9,698 nt of DNA. Source: Bacteroidales bacterium (GTDB taxonomy: Bacteria > Bacteroidota > Bacteroidia > Bacteroidales > UBA932). This document shows positions 1-7,289 of this stretch, piece by piece. The notes beneath the pieces are model-generated. The model worked only from the letters and a program-made list of their open reading frames with translations, made no database searches and was not told where the DNA came from. The stretch lies in assembly GCA_023230265.1 (NCBI GenBank), contig JALNXR010000062.1:1-9698 (forward strand), given 5' to 3'. The first letter of the stretch is position 1; every line of letters begins with the position of its first letter. Position numbers and translations under genes: made by a program.

Positions 1-450
1 TTTATGATTGCTTCACCTCTCTTTTATACTATTATTGTTCTTATAGCAGGGATATATTTTGTCTCTGCCCGTTTCCTCTCAAAACGGATAGAGCGTGAAA
101 AAAACATCGCATTTGTTAAAAACAGAAGGGCGAATAAAGTGGCCAGAGCAAGGCTTAAAAAAGCCGAGAACCTCCTTGGACAGAATCTTATTGCCCCATA
201 CTACCAGGAGTTGCATCGTGCAATTTTAGGTTATTGTTCAGATAAACTTAATCTCTCTCTGGCGGATCTTTCAAGAGAAAATATTGCCGGATTACTTAAA
301 GGAAAAGCGGTTAAAGAGGAGTTGATAAATGAGCTGCTTGAACTAATAGATGCTTGTGAGTATGCGAGATATGCTCCGGATCCAGGTGGTTCGGAAATGG
401 AAAACAATTACCAAAAGGCAATTAAGCTTATATCAGAACTGGAGGGTTAG
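1..450 (+). CDS. batD: BatD, C-terminal fragment (5' end outside window)
   Basis: The frame is open from base 1 (a Phe codon precedes the first Met at 4), so this is the tail of a longer gene and the Met at 4 is not its start. Numbering from that Met, residues 3-20 form a hydrophobic membrane span (PLFYTIIVLIAGIYFV). A basic stretch and a helical cytoplasmic tail follow. The tail contains AILGYCSDKL, LSRENIAGLLKGK and the acidic-aromatic CEYARYAP, which I recognise from the C-terminus of Bacteroidota BatD. BatD is a large membrane-anchored protein of the Bat (Bacteroides aerotolerance) operon, acting at the inner membrane with the von Willebrand-domain proteins BatA and BatB. The TAG stop lies two bases before the batE start, so the two genes are cotranscribed and probably translationally linked. 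The call rests on the tail alone plus the batE neighbour. Confidence 0.85.
   Translation, partial: FMIASPLFYTIIVLIAGIYFVSARFLSKRIEREKNIAFVKNRRANKVARARLKKAENLLGQNLIAPYYQELHRAILGYCSDKLNLSLADLSRENIAGLLKGKAVKEELINELLELIDACEYARYAPDPGGSEMENNYQKAIKLISELEG
441..446 (+). promoter_or_regulatory. Shine-Dalgarno-like ribosome binding site of batE
   Basis: GGAGGG lies six bases upstream of the batE ATG, inside the last codons of batD (Glu-Gly before TAG). It is a near-perfect anti-16S complement at good spacing. None of the other starts in this window has a clear one, as is usual in Bacteroidota. It supports the chosen start at 453. The Glu-Gly coding constraint could produce it by chance. Confidence 0.5.
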
Positions 451-452
451 CC

Positions 453-1211
453 ATGAAAAGAATTCATTTATTTTTGTTTTTTCTTCTGATTGCGTTTGGA
501 GCCCAGGCTCAACATAATCAGAAAGAGCTTTGGATGAAGGCAAACAACAACTTTTTACAGGCTCAGTATCAACAGGCTCTTGAGGAGTATCTGGAGATTG
601 AGTCTATGGGGTATGTCTCTGCTGAGCTATATTATAATATTGGAAACACCTACTTTAAGCTTAACAATATTCCCAGATCGATACTCTGGTATGAAAGGGC
701 TTTAAAGCTGGAACCTTCTGATCCGGATATTAAAAACAATCTCTCTCTTGCCAGGGAATACACTCTGGACAGAATTGAGGAGGTACCGGATTTTATTGTC
801 AAAACCTGGTTCCGGGATCTTAACTACACTATCTCATCTGACGGATGGAGCTATATTGCTCTGTTTATGGCAGCTTTAACAGCTCTTTTATTGCTCAATT
901 TTAAATTCAACCCAAATTCAAGGGTGAGGAAACTCTCCTTTTTTGCATCCATGGTTGCCCTTCTGCTGGCTTTATCGGCATTCAGCTTTGCCTGGACACA
1001 AAGGCTGAATTTTGTCAGAGAAAACAGTGCGTTGATTATGAAACCTGTTTCAACTGTCAAAAGTTCTCCTGATAATTCAGGAAACACTCTCTTTATTCTT
1101 CATGAAGGAACCAGAGTCGGGATACTGGAAAGACTCGGTGACTGGGCCAGGATCGAACTTGCCGATGGAAGACAAGGGTGGCTCGTCTCACTTGACATTG
1201 AGGTCATATAA
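453..1211 (+). CDS. batE: BatE, TPR and SH3-domain membrane protein of the Bat aerotolerance operon
   Basis: This 252-residue protein begins with a signal peptide (residues 1-20, ending AQAQ). TPR repeats follow at about 25-99, with the recognisable AELYYNIGNTYFKLNNIPRSILWYERAL core and a closing LEPSDPDIKNNL. Two membrane spans lie near 132-149 and 161-181, and a C-terminal bacterial SH3 domain spans about 191-250 (HEGTRVGILERLGDWARIELADGRQGWL). This order is characteristic of Bacteroidota BatE. The family is a presumed scaffold of the Bat complex in the cell envelope, and in Bacteroides fragilis the operon was linked to oxygen tolerance. The exact biochemical role is not known. The gene starts two bases after batD and is probably the last of the operon, since the next gene is convergent. 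Its final eight codons overlap antisense with the end of the M28 peptidase gene, and no hairpin terminator is visible after it. Confidence 0.9.
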   Translation: MKRIHLFLFFLLIAFGAQAQHNQKELWMKANNNFLQAQYQQALEEYLEIESMGYVSAELYYNIGNTYFKLNNIPRSILWYERALKLEPSDPDIKNNLSLAREYTLDRIEEVPDFIVKTWFRDLNYTISSDGWSYIALFMAALTALLLLNFKFNPNSRVRKLSFFASMVALLLALSAFSFAWTQRLNFVRENSALIMKPVSTVKSSPDNSGNTLFILHEGTRVGILERLGDWARIELADGRQGWLVSLDIEVI

Positions 1212-2768
1212 ACCCTCTCTTGAAAGCAGGTGGTCAAGATTAGCCAGGTTGTAAAGCAGTATGGCCATTACAACTGATGTATGCTCCATGTATTCAGGAA
1301 TGCTCATATTGTATGAATCTCTCTCGGTATGCCAGATTTCGTGGTAACTGAATCCTGATCCTTTAGGATCACCTGAACCAAAGCTGAGGGTTGGAACTCC
1401 GTTCATTGCAAAATAGGCGTGGTCTGATCCTCCTGCAATGACTGGTTTCGGTTGGGGCTTACCACTTCTTACGTTTAGGGTAAAAGGGAATTCCGGATTG
1501 ATTCTATCCAATGGCTCGCAAATCTTTTTAAAGTCTTCATACATGGCCGGGGGGACAGTTATTGAGTTTGCCAGTGTAGGCCCGCCATCCCGGTTAAAGT
1601 AGTTTGAAATTTTCCCGAGCTTCTCCTGATTGTGCTTAACCCAATATTCCGAGCCCTTTAAACCAAATTCCTCCGCTGCCCAGAAGCAGAAGATTATAGT
1701 TCTTTCCGGTTTTAATCCGGACTTAGCCAGCAGTCTGGCTGCCTCCAGGTTGGGTGCCACTCCCGATCCGCAATCTACGGCTCCGGAGGCTACATCGTAT
1801 GAGTCCAGGTGGCATCCGCTCATTACATACTCATCAGGGTACCTGTTGCCGCGAATGATACCTGTCACATTGTGATATTTTACCGGGCCCGGTTTAAAGT
1901 GGTTTCTGATATCGAACTCCAGCAGGAAGAACTCTCTCTCCTTTGTTTTCTGTTCTATTATTGCAAACTGGTGCTCGTTAAGCTTAATGTCAGGGCACTC
2001 CGGAAGAGAGTCAAATGTAAGATACTCTGCATTTTTTCTATCGTACATTGCCTTAATAGGCACTTTTGCAGACTGTATCGTGCCCAGAATACCCGCCTCT
2101 CTCATCTCCCTGTAGAAGAGAGCGGGTTCGTCCCTGTACTCTTTTAATGGTTTTGGAGCTTTGTTGGGATTCCGTTCATTAATCTTGTTAATGGAGTCGT
2201 TATATGCGGCAACTGATTCGTTCTCTTCAATGATCTGCTTCCGGATTACATCGGCATACTCAGAACGGTCCAGAGGATAACCGTCATTTTCACCGGTTAC
2301 AAGAACCCAGGCACCTTTAAGTTTTTCCTTCATCCTCTCGAACTCCTTACGGGTTTTCGGCTCAGATACTACATGCCCTCTCTGCACACCTTTTGTTCCG
2401 GAGGTGTAAGAGGGAGTTGCAAAATGGAGTACAAATCCATCATGGCTCAACATCCTTCCAAACCATGGCCCGCGGTTGAATCCAACCGGCATACTGTCCA
2501 CCTCCTGTATTTCAACCTCTAGTCCCCACTTTTCTAACAAGCCAGCTAACCAATATGTTGCATTGGTATAGGCATCTGATCCGGCAGGACGTCCCCCTAT
2601 ACGGTTTGTGAGGATATCCAGGTGTTTCATGGTAAGATTTTCTTCCGCAGCAATTTGAATTATGTGGTCGACATCTGTAAAAGATGTGTCAGAAGGTGGA
2701 ATCTGGGCAGGAGAGTACTGGGGAAAAATCAGGTTAAATGACAGAAAAAGAAGAGAGAGATATTTCAT
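1188..2768 (-). CDS. Secreted M28-family zinc metallopeptidase (carboxypeptidase Q-like)
   Basis: This 526-residue protein starts at MKYLSLLF, an evident signal peptide ending near residue 22 (SPAQ, signal peptidase I type, no lipobox Cys), so it should be periplasmic or released. A PA-like insertion lies around 125-235 and the M28 catalytic domain at about 295-510. The metal-site residues of the family all appear in order: His320 (CHLDS), Asp332 (VDCGSG), Glu366/Glu367 (WAAEEFG, general base and ligand), Asp394 (NRDGG) and His450 (GGSDHAYF). A downstream HTERDS at 480-485 matches the conserved His-Thr-x-x-Asp region. Such enzymes use two zinc ions to remove residues from peptides. Whether this one acts as an aminopeptidase or a dipeptidase cannot be read from sequence. 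The frame is open 51 codons further upstream, but the start at 2768 gives a proper signal peptide and overlaps the S41 stop as ATGA. That overlap implies translational coupling. Confidence 0.9.
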   Translation of the reverse strand: MKYLSLLFLSFNLIFPQYSPAQIPPSDTSFTDVDHIIQIAAEENLTMKHLDILTNRIGGRPAGSDAYTNATYWLAGLLEKWGLEVEIQEVDSMPVGFNRGPWFGRMLSHDGFVLHFATPSYTSGTKGVQRGHVVSEPKTRKEFERMKEKLKGAWVLVTGENDGYPLDRSEYADVIRKQIIEENESVAAYNDSINKINERNPNKAPKPLKEYRDEPALFYREMREAGILGTIQSAKVPIKAMYDRKNAEYLTFDSLPECPDIKLNEHQFAIIEQKTKEREFFLLEFDIRNHFKPGPVKYHNVTGIIRGNRYPDEYVMSGCHLDSYDVASGAVDCGSGVAPNLEAARLLAKSGLKPERTIIFCFWAAEEFGLKGSEYWVKHNQEKLGKISNYFNRDGGPTLANSITVPPAMYEDFKKICEPLDRINPEFPFTLNVRSGKPQPKPVIAGGSDHAYFAMNGVPTLSFGSGDPKGSGFSYHEIWHTERDSYNMSIPEYMEHTSVVMAILLYNLANLDHLLSREGLYDLNVK

Positions 2769-4099
2769 AATGAGAGTTTTGCTTTGTAAATGCCATAACC
2801 GGGCAGATGTTCTTCTGTTGTCAGTATTTCCGGTTTGGAGAGTGGTCTTGCCGGGAACTGTGCAGGGGGAAGAGGGGGGAAAGTACCGGTTGTTATATAG
2901 GTTAGAGCTGCTCTGAGCCAATCCTCCTGAAGTCCGAAATCGTGGTAAAGATCATCAGGTCTGTAATGATCGGGTTCAATACCGTCTTCATACTCCCCGT
3001 ATCCAAGGCTGTTTACACTAAAGAAGGCAATAGGCAGGAATACAAAATCAGGATTCTCCTGTTCATTTTCCGGGTAGAACCATACATACATCCCATTTGG
3101 TTTGCCATAAGTTGTGGTTCCTATCTGCATAAGGTTTATCAGAGGATCAAACCCATTTATAATTACCTCGCTTGCAGAGGCAGTTCCCTTTCCTGCCAGA
3201 ATAACTAACCTGTTAAGATCCAGCGAATTAGCGACCCTGCTGACAACAGTCATGGTATGAGCATCATCGTCATACTCAGAGAGTTTATCGTTGTGTCTTC
3301 TCCTTGCTACAATCTTTCCCTGGGCGGATGCAGGTGCTATGTAATTTGCAAGCAACTGTGAGGCTGTTCCGTCACCTCCTGAATTGTATCTCATATCCAG
3401 AATAAGCTCCCGGATACCTGCAGATTTAAAAACAGCCATAGCATCCTCAATGTCAGAGAGCATGCCAGCCTTAAAGGAGTAATAGTTGTAGTATCCTACA
3501 GGATATGGCAAACCCGGAAATTCGGCGGATGTTACAACCATTGTTTTGAGTACAGACCTTGTACTTACCTCCCTTGCAGATGCATAAAAGGAAAAAGGTG
3601 TTCCGTTGTAATCAGTAAAGGTAAAATTATTGCCGGACCGGTTCATAACCGTGTTGAAAGTATTGTTGGCAATAAGATCCATTACAGGAATACTGTTAAG
3701 GTGAGTGAGTATATAACCTCTTTTTACTCCGTGTTCTGACATAGGGGAGTTCTCAAATACATACCTTACTCTTACAGAATAATCATTATAATGATCTATT
3801 GCCTGACCGAAATTTGCCCCGTATGTCAGGTAAATCCCTGTTTCAGAAGCCTGATAATCCTCTCCGGACATCATCCAGGACCATCTGTCCCTATTCACCA
3901 GAAGGGTATCAAAGTAATCATATATTGAGTTGATGGGTTTGGGATCAATGTTTTTTGGAATCTCTTTGTACCAATAATAGATGTCGTTCATCAATCCAAA
4001 CAGATAGTTTTTAATTTTATCAGATTCACTGGGTTGATTTGTGCTCTTGTCGCAGGAGAGAGTGGATATCAAAAGTAAACCGGAGATGAATGTTTTCAT
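2765..4099 (-). CDS. S41-family (C-terminal processing-like) serine peptidase lipoprotein
   Basis: The 444-residue product starts with a lipoprotein-type signal peptide, MKTFISGLLLISTLSC, with Cys16 as the likely lipidated residue (lipobox TLSC, slightly off consensus). An N-terminal helical region (25-75, NYLFGLMNDIYYWYKEIP) is typical of Bacteroidota S41 proteins. A PDZ-like part spans about 95-175, and the S41 core about 195-380. The core contains ELILDMRYNSGGDG (231-244) and KGTASASEVIING, with nucleophile Ser308. General-base Lys333 lies in TTTYGKPNG. The Ser-Lys spacing of 25 equals that of E. coli Tsp. Members cleave unfolded or exported proteins in the envelope, and the substrate here is unknown. 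The frame extends 14 codons upstream to an ATG at 4141, and I chose 4099 because it gives the clean signal peptide. It is the first gene of a two-gene unit with the M28 peptidase. Confidence 0.9.
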   Translation of the reverse strand: MKTFISGLLLISTLSCDKSTNQPSESDKIKNYLFGLMNDIYYWYKEIPKNIDPKPINSIYDYFDTLLVNRDRWSWMMSGEDYQASETGIYLTYGANFGQAIDHYNDYSVRVRYVFENSPMSEHGVKRGYILTHLNSIPVMDLIANNTFNTVMNRSGNNFTFTDYNGTPFSFYASAREVSTRSVLKTMVVTSAEFPGLPYPVGYYNYYSFKAGMLSDIEDAMAVFKSAGIRELILDMRYNSGGDGTASQLLANYIAPASAQGKIVARRRHNDKLSEYDDDAHTMTVVSRVANSLDLNRLVILAGKGTASASEVIINGFDPLINLMQIGTTTYGKPNGMYVWFYPENEQENPDFVFLPIAFFSVNSLGYGEYEDGIEPDHYRPDDLYHDFGLQEDWLRAALTYITTGTFPPLPPAQFPARPLSKPEILTTEEHLPGYGIYKAKLSL

Positions 4100-4160
4100 T
4101 AAGCCGGTTTTTAAAGAATACTTTCCGGGAAACCTGTACATACGGTGAATAGATTTTTTT

Positions 4161-4168
4161 CAAATTTA
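4161..4168 (-). promoter_or_regulatory. Candidate -7 box (TAAATTTG) for the S41-M28 peptidase unit
   Basis: Read on the minus strand, TAAATTTG fits the Bacteroidota TAnnTTTG -7 consensus and sits 61 bases before the chosen S41 start. The nearest minus-strand TTG is 25 bases upstream of the box, longer than the usual spacing of about 19-20, so the -33 element is weak or missing. A start of transcription near 4154 would give a leader of roughly 55 bases. Confidence 0.45.
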
Positions 4169-4186
4169 AACATTTATAAATTATTA

Positions 4187-4216
4187 TTGTTATCAACATA
4201 TTGTTATTTAAATTTG
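4187..4216 (+). promoter_or_regulatory. Bacteroidota-type promoter of tpx (TTG-N19-TAAATTTG)
   Basis: A TTG at 4187-4189 and TAAATTTG at 4209-4216 are separated by exactly 19 bases, matching the Bacteroidota housekeeping sigma consensus TTG / TAnnTTTG. The box ends 23 bases before the tpx ATG, giving a predicted leader of under 20 bases. This supports the 4240 start over any later Met. Confidence 0.7.
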
Positions 4217-4239
4217 ATTAAACATTTAAATAAATAATT

Positions 4240-4770
4240 ATGAAAGAATTGATATCGATTGAGACTAAAAATATTTTTTATTCCCGGGGAAATCCTCTCA
4301 CTTTACTGGGCAAACAGGTAGAACCCGGAGAGATGGCACCCGAAATAGTCGCACCTGATGCCGGTATGAAAGATGTAAAATTATCTGACTTTAAGGGAAA
4401 AGTTGTTATACTGAGCATCTTTCCTTCGATAGACACAGGAGTATGTGCCACCCAGACCAGAACATTCAATAAAAGAGCTTCTGAACTCTCTTCAGATGTA
4501 GTAATCCTTACACTTTCAAAAGATCTTCCCTTTGCACTCGGCAGATTTTGTGCAGCAGAGGGGATAAACAACATCCATACACTCTCTGATTACAAATATT
4601 CTGCTTTCGGTCTGGACTACGGCTTTCTGGTAAAGGAGAACATGCTTTTGGCAAGAGGCGTGATTATCATTGACAGAGAAGGGATCATAAGATACAAACA
4701 AATAACGGGTGATATTACTGAAGAACCTGATTACGATACAGCAATAATCCAGGCTAAAAAGCTTTTATGA
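4240..4770 (+). CDS. tpx: Thiol peroxidase, atypical 2-Cys peroxiredoxin (Tpx)
   Basis: This 176-residue protein carries the Tpx signature. SIFPSIDTGVCATQ holds Thr66 and peroxidatic Cys69. LPFALGRFCAAEG holds resolving Cys104, and the active-site Arg139 precedes VIIIDREG. It ends with the family's DITEEPDYDTAI. Tpx reduces hydrogen peroxide and alkyl hydroperoxides, forms an internal Cys69-Cys104 disulfide, and is recycled by thioredoxin. There is no signal peptide, so it is cytoplasmic. The N-terminus is about seven residues longer than E. coli Tpx before the shared GNP motif, but the promoter position fits this start. The gene is monocistronic: it diverges from the S41 gene and converges with the DUF454 gene, whose stop lies 17 bases beyond. 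Its role fits the oxygen-tolerance theme of the Bat genes upstream, but co-regulation is not shown. Confidence 0.95.
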   Translation: MKELISIETKNIFYSRGNPLTLLGKQVEPGEMAPEIVAPDAGMKDVKLSDFKGKVVILSIFPSIDTGVCATQTRTFNKRASELSSDVVILTLSKDLPFALGRFCAAEGINNIHTLSDYKYSAFGLDYGFLVKENMLLARGVIIIDREGIIRYKQITGDITEEPDYDTAIIQAKKLL

Positions 4771-4787
4771 TTTTTCCCAAACAGTGC

Positions 4788-5159
4788 TCAAGCACCGTCA
4801 CGGCGGGTTTTTTTCATTAAAAGATGAATAGTTACTCCTGTACCGATACCTGCCAGCACTAATCTGACCCACAGTTTTTCTGTTGCAAAGATTGAAGAGA
4901 GGCCAAGTGTTATCCAAAGAAGTGACAAGGTTTTGATCTTAAGTCTCAGGGGAATTCCCTTACCGGAGAAATAGTCTCTTATATAGGGGCTGAGATAACG
5001 GTTTTGCATCAGCCATCTCAACATACGATGGGATGAGTTCATATAGAGTATCACTGCCAGCAAAAGAAACGGAGTGGTAGGCAACAGCGGAACGAAGATC
5101 CCTATGGCACCCAGTGCTACACATATAGTAGCAGTAACCAGAAAGATATATTTTTTCAA
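4788..5159 (-). CDS. DUF454 (YbaN-like) small inner-membrane protein
   Basis: This 123-residue protein has four likely membrane spans, near 5-23, 26-40, 73-91 and 96-114. It carries the DUF454 signature GIFVPLLPTTPFLLLAVILY (20-39) followed by a Ser-rich turn and RWL. The mid part (LSPYIRDYFSGKGIPLRLK) and basic C-terminus (KKTRRDGA) also fit the family. The function of DUF454/YbaN proteins is not established. The only possible start near the signature is TTG at 5159: an in-frame stop occurs six codons upstream and the first internal ATG would delete the signature. It begins 49 bases after the DPP III stop with no TAnnTTTG box in between, so it is probably cotranscribed with DPP III. I see no functional link to that peptidase. 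Confidence 0.85.
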   Translation of the reverse strand: MKKYIFLVTATICVALGAIGIFVPLLPTTPFLLLAVILYMNSSHRMLRWLMQNRYLSPYIRDYFSGKGIPLRLKIKTLSLLWITLGLSSIFATEKLWVRLVLAGIGTGVTIHLLMKKTRRDGA

Positions 5160-5208
5160 CTCAGGAAAAACGTGTCAGTAAATAAAGCTGATCAGAAGTA
5201 GTAGAAAA

Positions 5209-7227
5209 TTAATTAACCGGCTGAAAATTGTATTTTTTGCCGTATTCCAGCATCTGCTTCAGGAAATCTTTGGGATAATCAATTGAGTAATCGACAACTT
5301 TACCTTTTTTAACCACCGGTGTAATCTCAGGGTTTATAAAACCTCCGTAGGGTTTTAACCCCAGAGCAGTATATCGCTCCTTAAGCTCCTTATGAAGGTC
5401 AGGATCTATATTGATCCCATATTTGTCAACCAGAAGCCTTCCTGCTTTGTAGTCTCCTTCTGATTTGATTCTCTGCAGTTCACGCAAAAGCTCCCCAAAG
5501 AGTGAGCGGAGTCTCTGATAATCATTTATTACAAAGTAGGTTTTGCCATCTCTCATTTTCCTTTCGATCACATTCTCATCCCTGCCCTTTTCGAAGCACC
5601 ATTCGGATATCAGCTTTCTACCCTGCATATGTGCCTGGGTAACTGTCTTTCCCGGATCAATCCTTGCGAACTGGGTAAAAATGCCGTTACGAATGTAGTT
5701 GATATATTCCGCCTTATATGCGTCCGGGTCTGACAATATACCAAGCTCTGTCAGTTTGGGATCAGCAAGATAGTAAAGGGCAAAGAGATCTGCCCTGGAC
5801 TCTTCAAGAGTGGAGCTTACATCTTTGAGAGCGTTTGAGGAGGTGCCCGGAGCCAGCTGTCCTGATCCGTGGCCAAGGCATTCATGGAGATCGGTATGGA
5901 GGTTGCCTGTGATTGTCCCCCATTTTTTCAGCAGGGTGATTTCCTCTTCGTCCCAGGAGAATTCTGTGATCAGATTCTTTGGAGACTCCTCTGCAGCCTT
6001 TGCATAGGCTTCTGTAATATTGGCAACAGTAACGGATTTTGAACCATGCTCCTTGCGTATCCAGTCTGCGTTAGGCAGATTGATTCCCAGGGGAGAGACA
6101 GGATAGCAGTCTCCTCCCAGCTGAACAGCATTGATTACCTTAGCAGAGACCCCTTTTACCTCTCTCTTGCGATACCGGGGATCAACGGGAGAGTTGTTCT
6201 CAAACCACTGCGCATTTTCACTGATTATCCTTGTTCTCTCCGAGGCTTCAATATCTTTTATGTTTACCATAGCCTCCCATGTAGCCTTTATTCCCAGAGG
6301 ATCATTGTAGGTTTCAATAAAACCGTTAATGAAATCCACCCGTGAAGCAGTCTCTGATGCCCACGCAACATTGTAATCGTCCCAGGTTTTCAAATCCCCG
6401 GTTTTGTAATAATCCACGAGCAGGTCAATATATCTTTTCTGCGCTTCATTCTCTGCAACAGAAGCAGCCTTTTGAAGATGGAGAATTATTGTATCAATTA
6501 CATTGCCATACAATCCGCCCGATTTATATACCTCTTCTGATATTGTGCCCTCACTTTTTACCAGCCTGGAGTTGAGACCATATGATAGTGGACGGGGGTC
6601 ATTCTCCTTTTCCATTGCAGAATAGAACTTAACAGCTTCTTCTTTTGAGACCGAATCATAAAAATTCACTGAACCTGCAAGCAGCAGGTCCCCTTTACCT
6701 GTAATATTTTTTCTCACTCCGTAGAGTTCAGGCGTGTATATGACCGGTAAAAGTTCGCTGCACAGTGCAGTGTCAAAACCGCTGTCAACCATGAGTTTTG
6801 AGAAATAGTCGCTTGAACAGCCGGGGATAATCTTCTCTTCTGCATAGTGATGGTGTATTCCGTTGCTAAAGAAGACCCTCTTTGCGTATATTACAAACTC
6901 TTTATAATCATCACTTTCTTTTTCTCCGGAGTACTTTTCCAGTATTGTTTCCAGCACTTTTCTGATCTTAAGATTATATTTAAAATTCTGATCCCAGAGA
7001 ATATCCCTTCCACTCTTTGCAGCCTCACTCAAATGGTAGATATACTCTTTTTGTTGAAGAGTGAGGGTCTCCCATCCCGGAACTCTGAAACGGATAATTT
7101 TTATGTCAGCAAACTCATCTGCCAGATACCTGAATGGCTCCTGTTCCTTCTGGTTTGTACTCTCACTGCATGAAGCAAATAGGATTGATGAAAAAGAAAT
7201 AATAAGCATGATTTTTAAACTCTTCAT
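5209..7227 (-). CDS. Dipeptidyl peptidase III (M49 zinc peptidase), lipoprotein form
   Basis: The 672-residue product starts at MKSLKIMLIISFSSILFASC, a lipoprotein signal with Cys20 the likely lipidated residue. The catalytic M49 motifs are His448-Glu449-Cys450-Leu451-Gly452-His453 (HECLGH), followed 22 residues later by EESRAD with zinc-ligand Glu476. These match the family pattern HExxGH plus EExRA(E/D). The HECLGH version and total length are close to the characterised Bacteroides thetaiotaomicron enzyme of about 675 residues. DPP III removes dipeptides from the N-termini of short peptides. The lipid anchor would place this copy in the envelope, facing the periplasm or the outside, where it could finish peptides made by endopeptidases. 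The frame is open 55 codons upstream, but that stretch covers the divergent intergenic region and lacks a plausible signal, so 7227 is the start. Close homologues are sometimes misnamed dihydrofolate reductase in databases. DUF454 lies 49 bases downstream on the same strand. Confidence 0.93.
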   Translation of the reverse strand: MKSLKIMLIISFSSILFASCSESTNQKEQEPFRYLADEFADIKIIRFRVPGWETLTLQQKEYIYHLSEAAKSGRDILWDQNFKYNLKIRKVLETILEKYSGEKESDDYKEFVIYAKRVFFSNGIHHHYAEEKIIPGCSSDYFSKLMVDSGFDTALCSELLPVIYTPELYGVRKNITGKGDLLLAGSVNFYDSVSKEEAVKFYSAMEKENDPRPLSYGLNSRLVKSEGTISEEVYKSGGLYGNVIDTIILHLQKAASVAENEAQKRYIDLLVDYYKTGDLKTWDDYNVAWASETASRVDFINGFIETYNDPLGIKATWEAMVNIKDIEASERTRIISENAQWFENNSPVDPRYRKREVKGVSAKVINAVQLGGDCYPVSPLGINLPNADWIRKEHGSKSVTVANITEAYAKAAEESPKNLITEFSWDEEEITLLKKWGTITGNLHTDLHECLGHGSGQLAPGTSSNALKDVSSTLEESRADLFALYYLADPKLTELGILSDPDAYKAEYINYIRNGIFTQFARIDPGKTVTQAHMQGRKLISEWCFEKGRDENVIERKMRDGKTYFVINDYQRLRSLFGELLRELQRIKSEGDYKAGRLLVDKYGINIDPDLHKELKERYTALGLKPYGGFINPEITPVVKKGKVVDYSIDYPKDFLKQMLEYGKKYNFQPVN

Positions 7228-7252
7228 AATTGGCTGTTTTATTTGGTGCAAA

Positions 7253-7284
7253 TTTGGCACAAAGATAATACATAATGTGCCAAA
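7253..7284. repeat. Perfect inverted repeat TTTGGCACA-N14-TGTGCCAAA, candidate operator
   Basis: Arms of 9 bp at 7253-7261 and 7276-7284 are exact reverse complements, with half-site centres 23 bp apart, about two helical turns. The element lies between the divergent M49 and C11 peptidase genes. It covers the minus-strand -7 box of the M49 gene and ends five bases before the plus-strand -7 box of the C11 gene. A related half-site, ATTTGGTGCAA at 7241-7251, abuts it and matches ATTTGGCACAA (7252-7262) at 9 of 11 positions. The position suits a dimeric regulator acting on both genes. It could also simply be an RNA hairpin in neither transcript. The binding protein is unknown. Confidence 0.55.
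7260..7267 (-). promoter_or_regulatory. Candidate -7 box (TATCTTTG) of the DPP III gene
   Basis: On the minus strand TATCTTTG fits TAnnTTTG and lies 32 bases before the DPP III ATG. No TTG occurs at the usual -33 distance. Its downstream end overlaps the left arm of the inverted repeat, so a protein bound there would block it. Confidence 0.45.
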
Positions 7285-7289
7285 ATGAG

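Noticed and set aside
1809..2147. A 112-residue plus-strand open frame.
   Set aside because: It is antisense to the M28 gene over its conserved domain and shows no recognisable motif.
2769..2921. A 51-codon upstream extension of the M28 frame.
   Set aside because: It lies inside the S41 gene, and starting at 2768 gives a normal signal peptide and an ATGA junction.
4784..4814. GTGCTCAAGCAC followed by a GC-rich run and seven T residues, as a possible tpx terminator on the plus strand.
   Set aside because: The hairpin is very short and a dozen bases separate it from the T run, which is explained by Lys and Pro/Arg-type codons of the convergent DUF454 gene.
6847..7173. A 108-residue open frame on the plus strand with a hydrophobic N-terminal part.
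   Set aside because: It lies wholly antisense to the well-supported DPP III gene, has no promoter or family resemblance, and its composition is the mirror of the coding strand.
7255..7280. TGGCAC in both arms of the palindrome resembles the -24 element of sigma-54 promoters.
   Set aside because: Neither orientation has TTGC or a close variant five bases further on, so the -12 element is missing.
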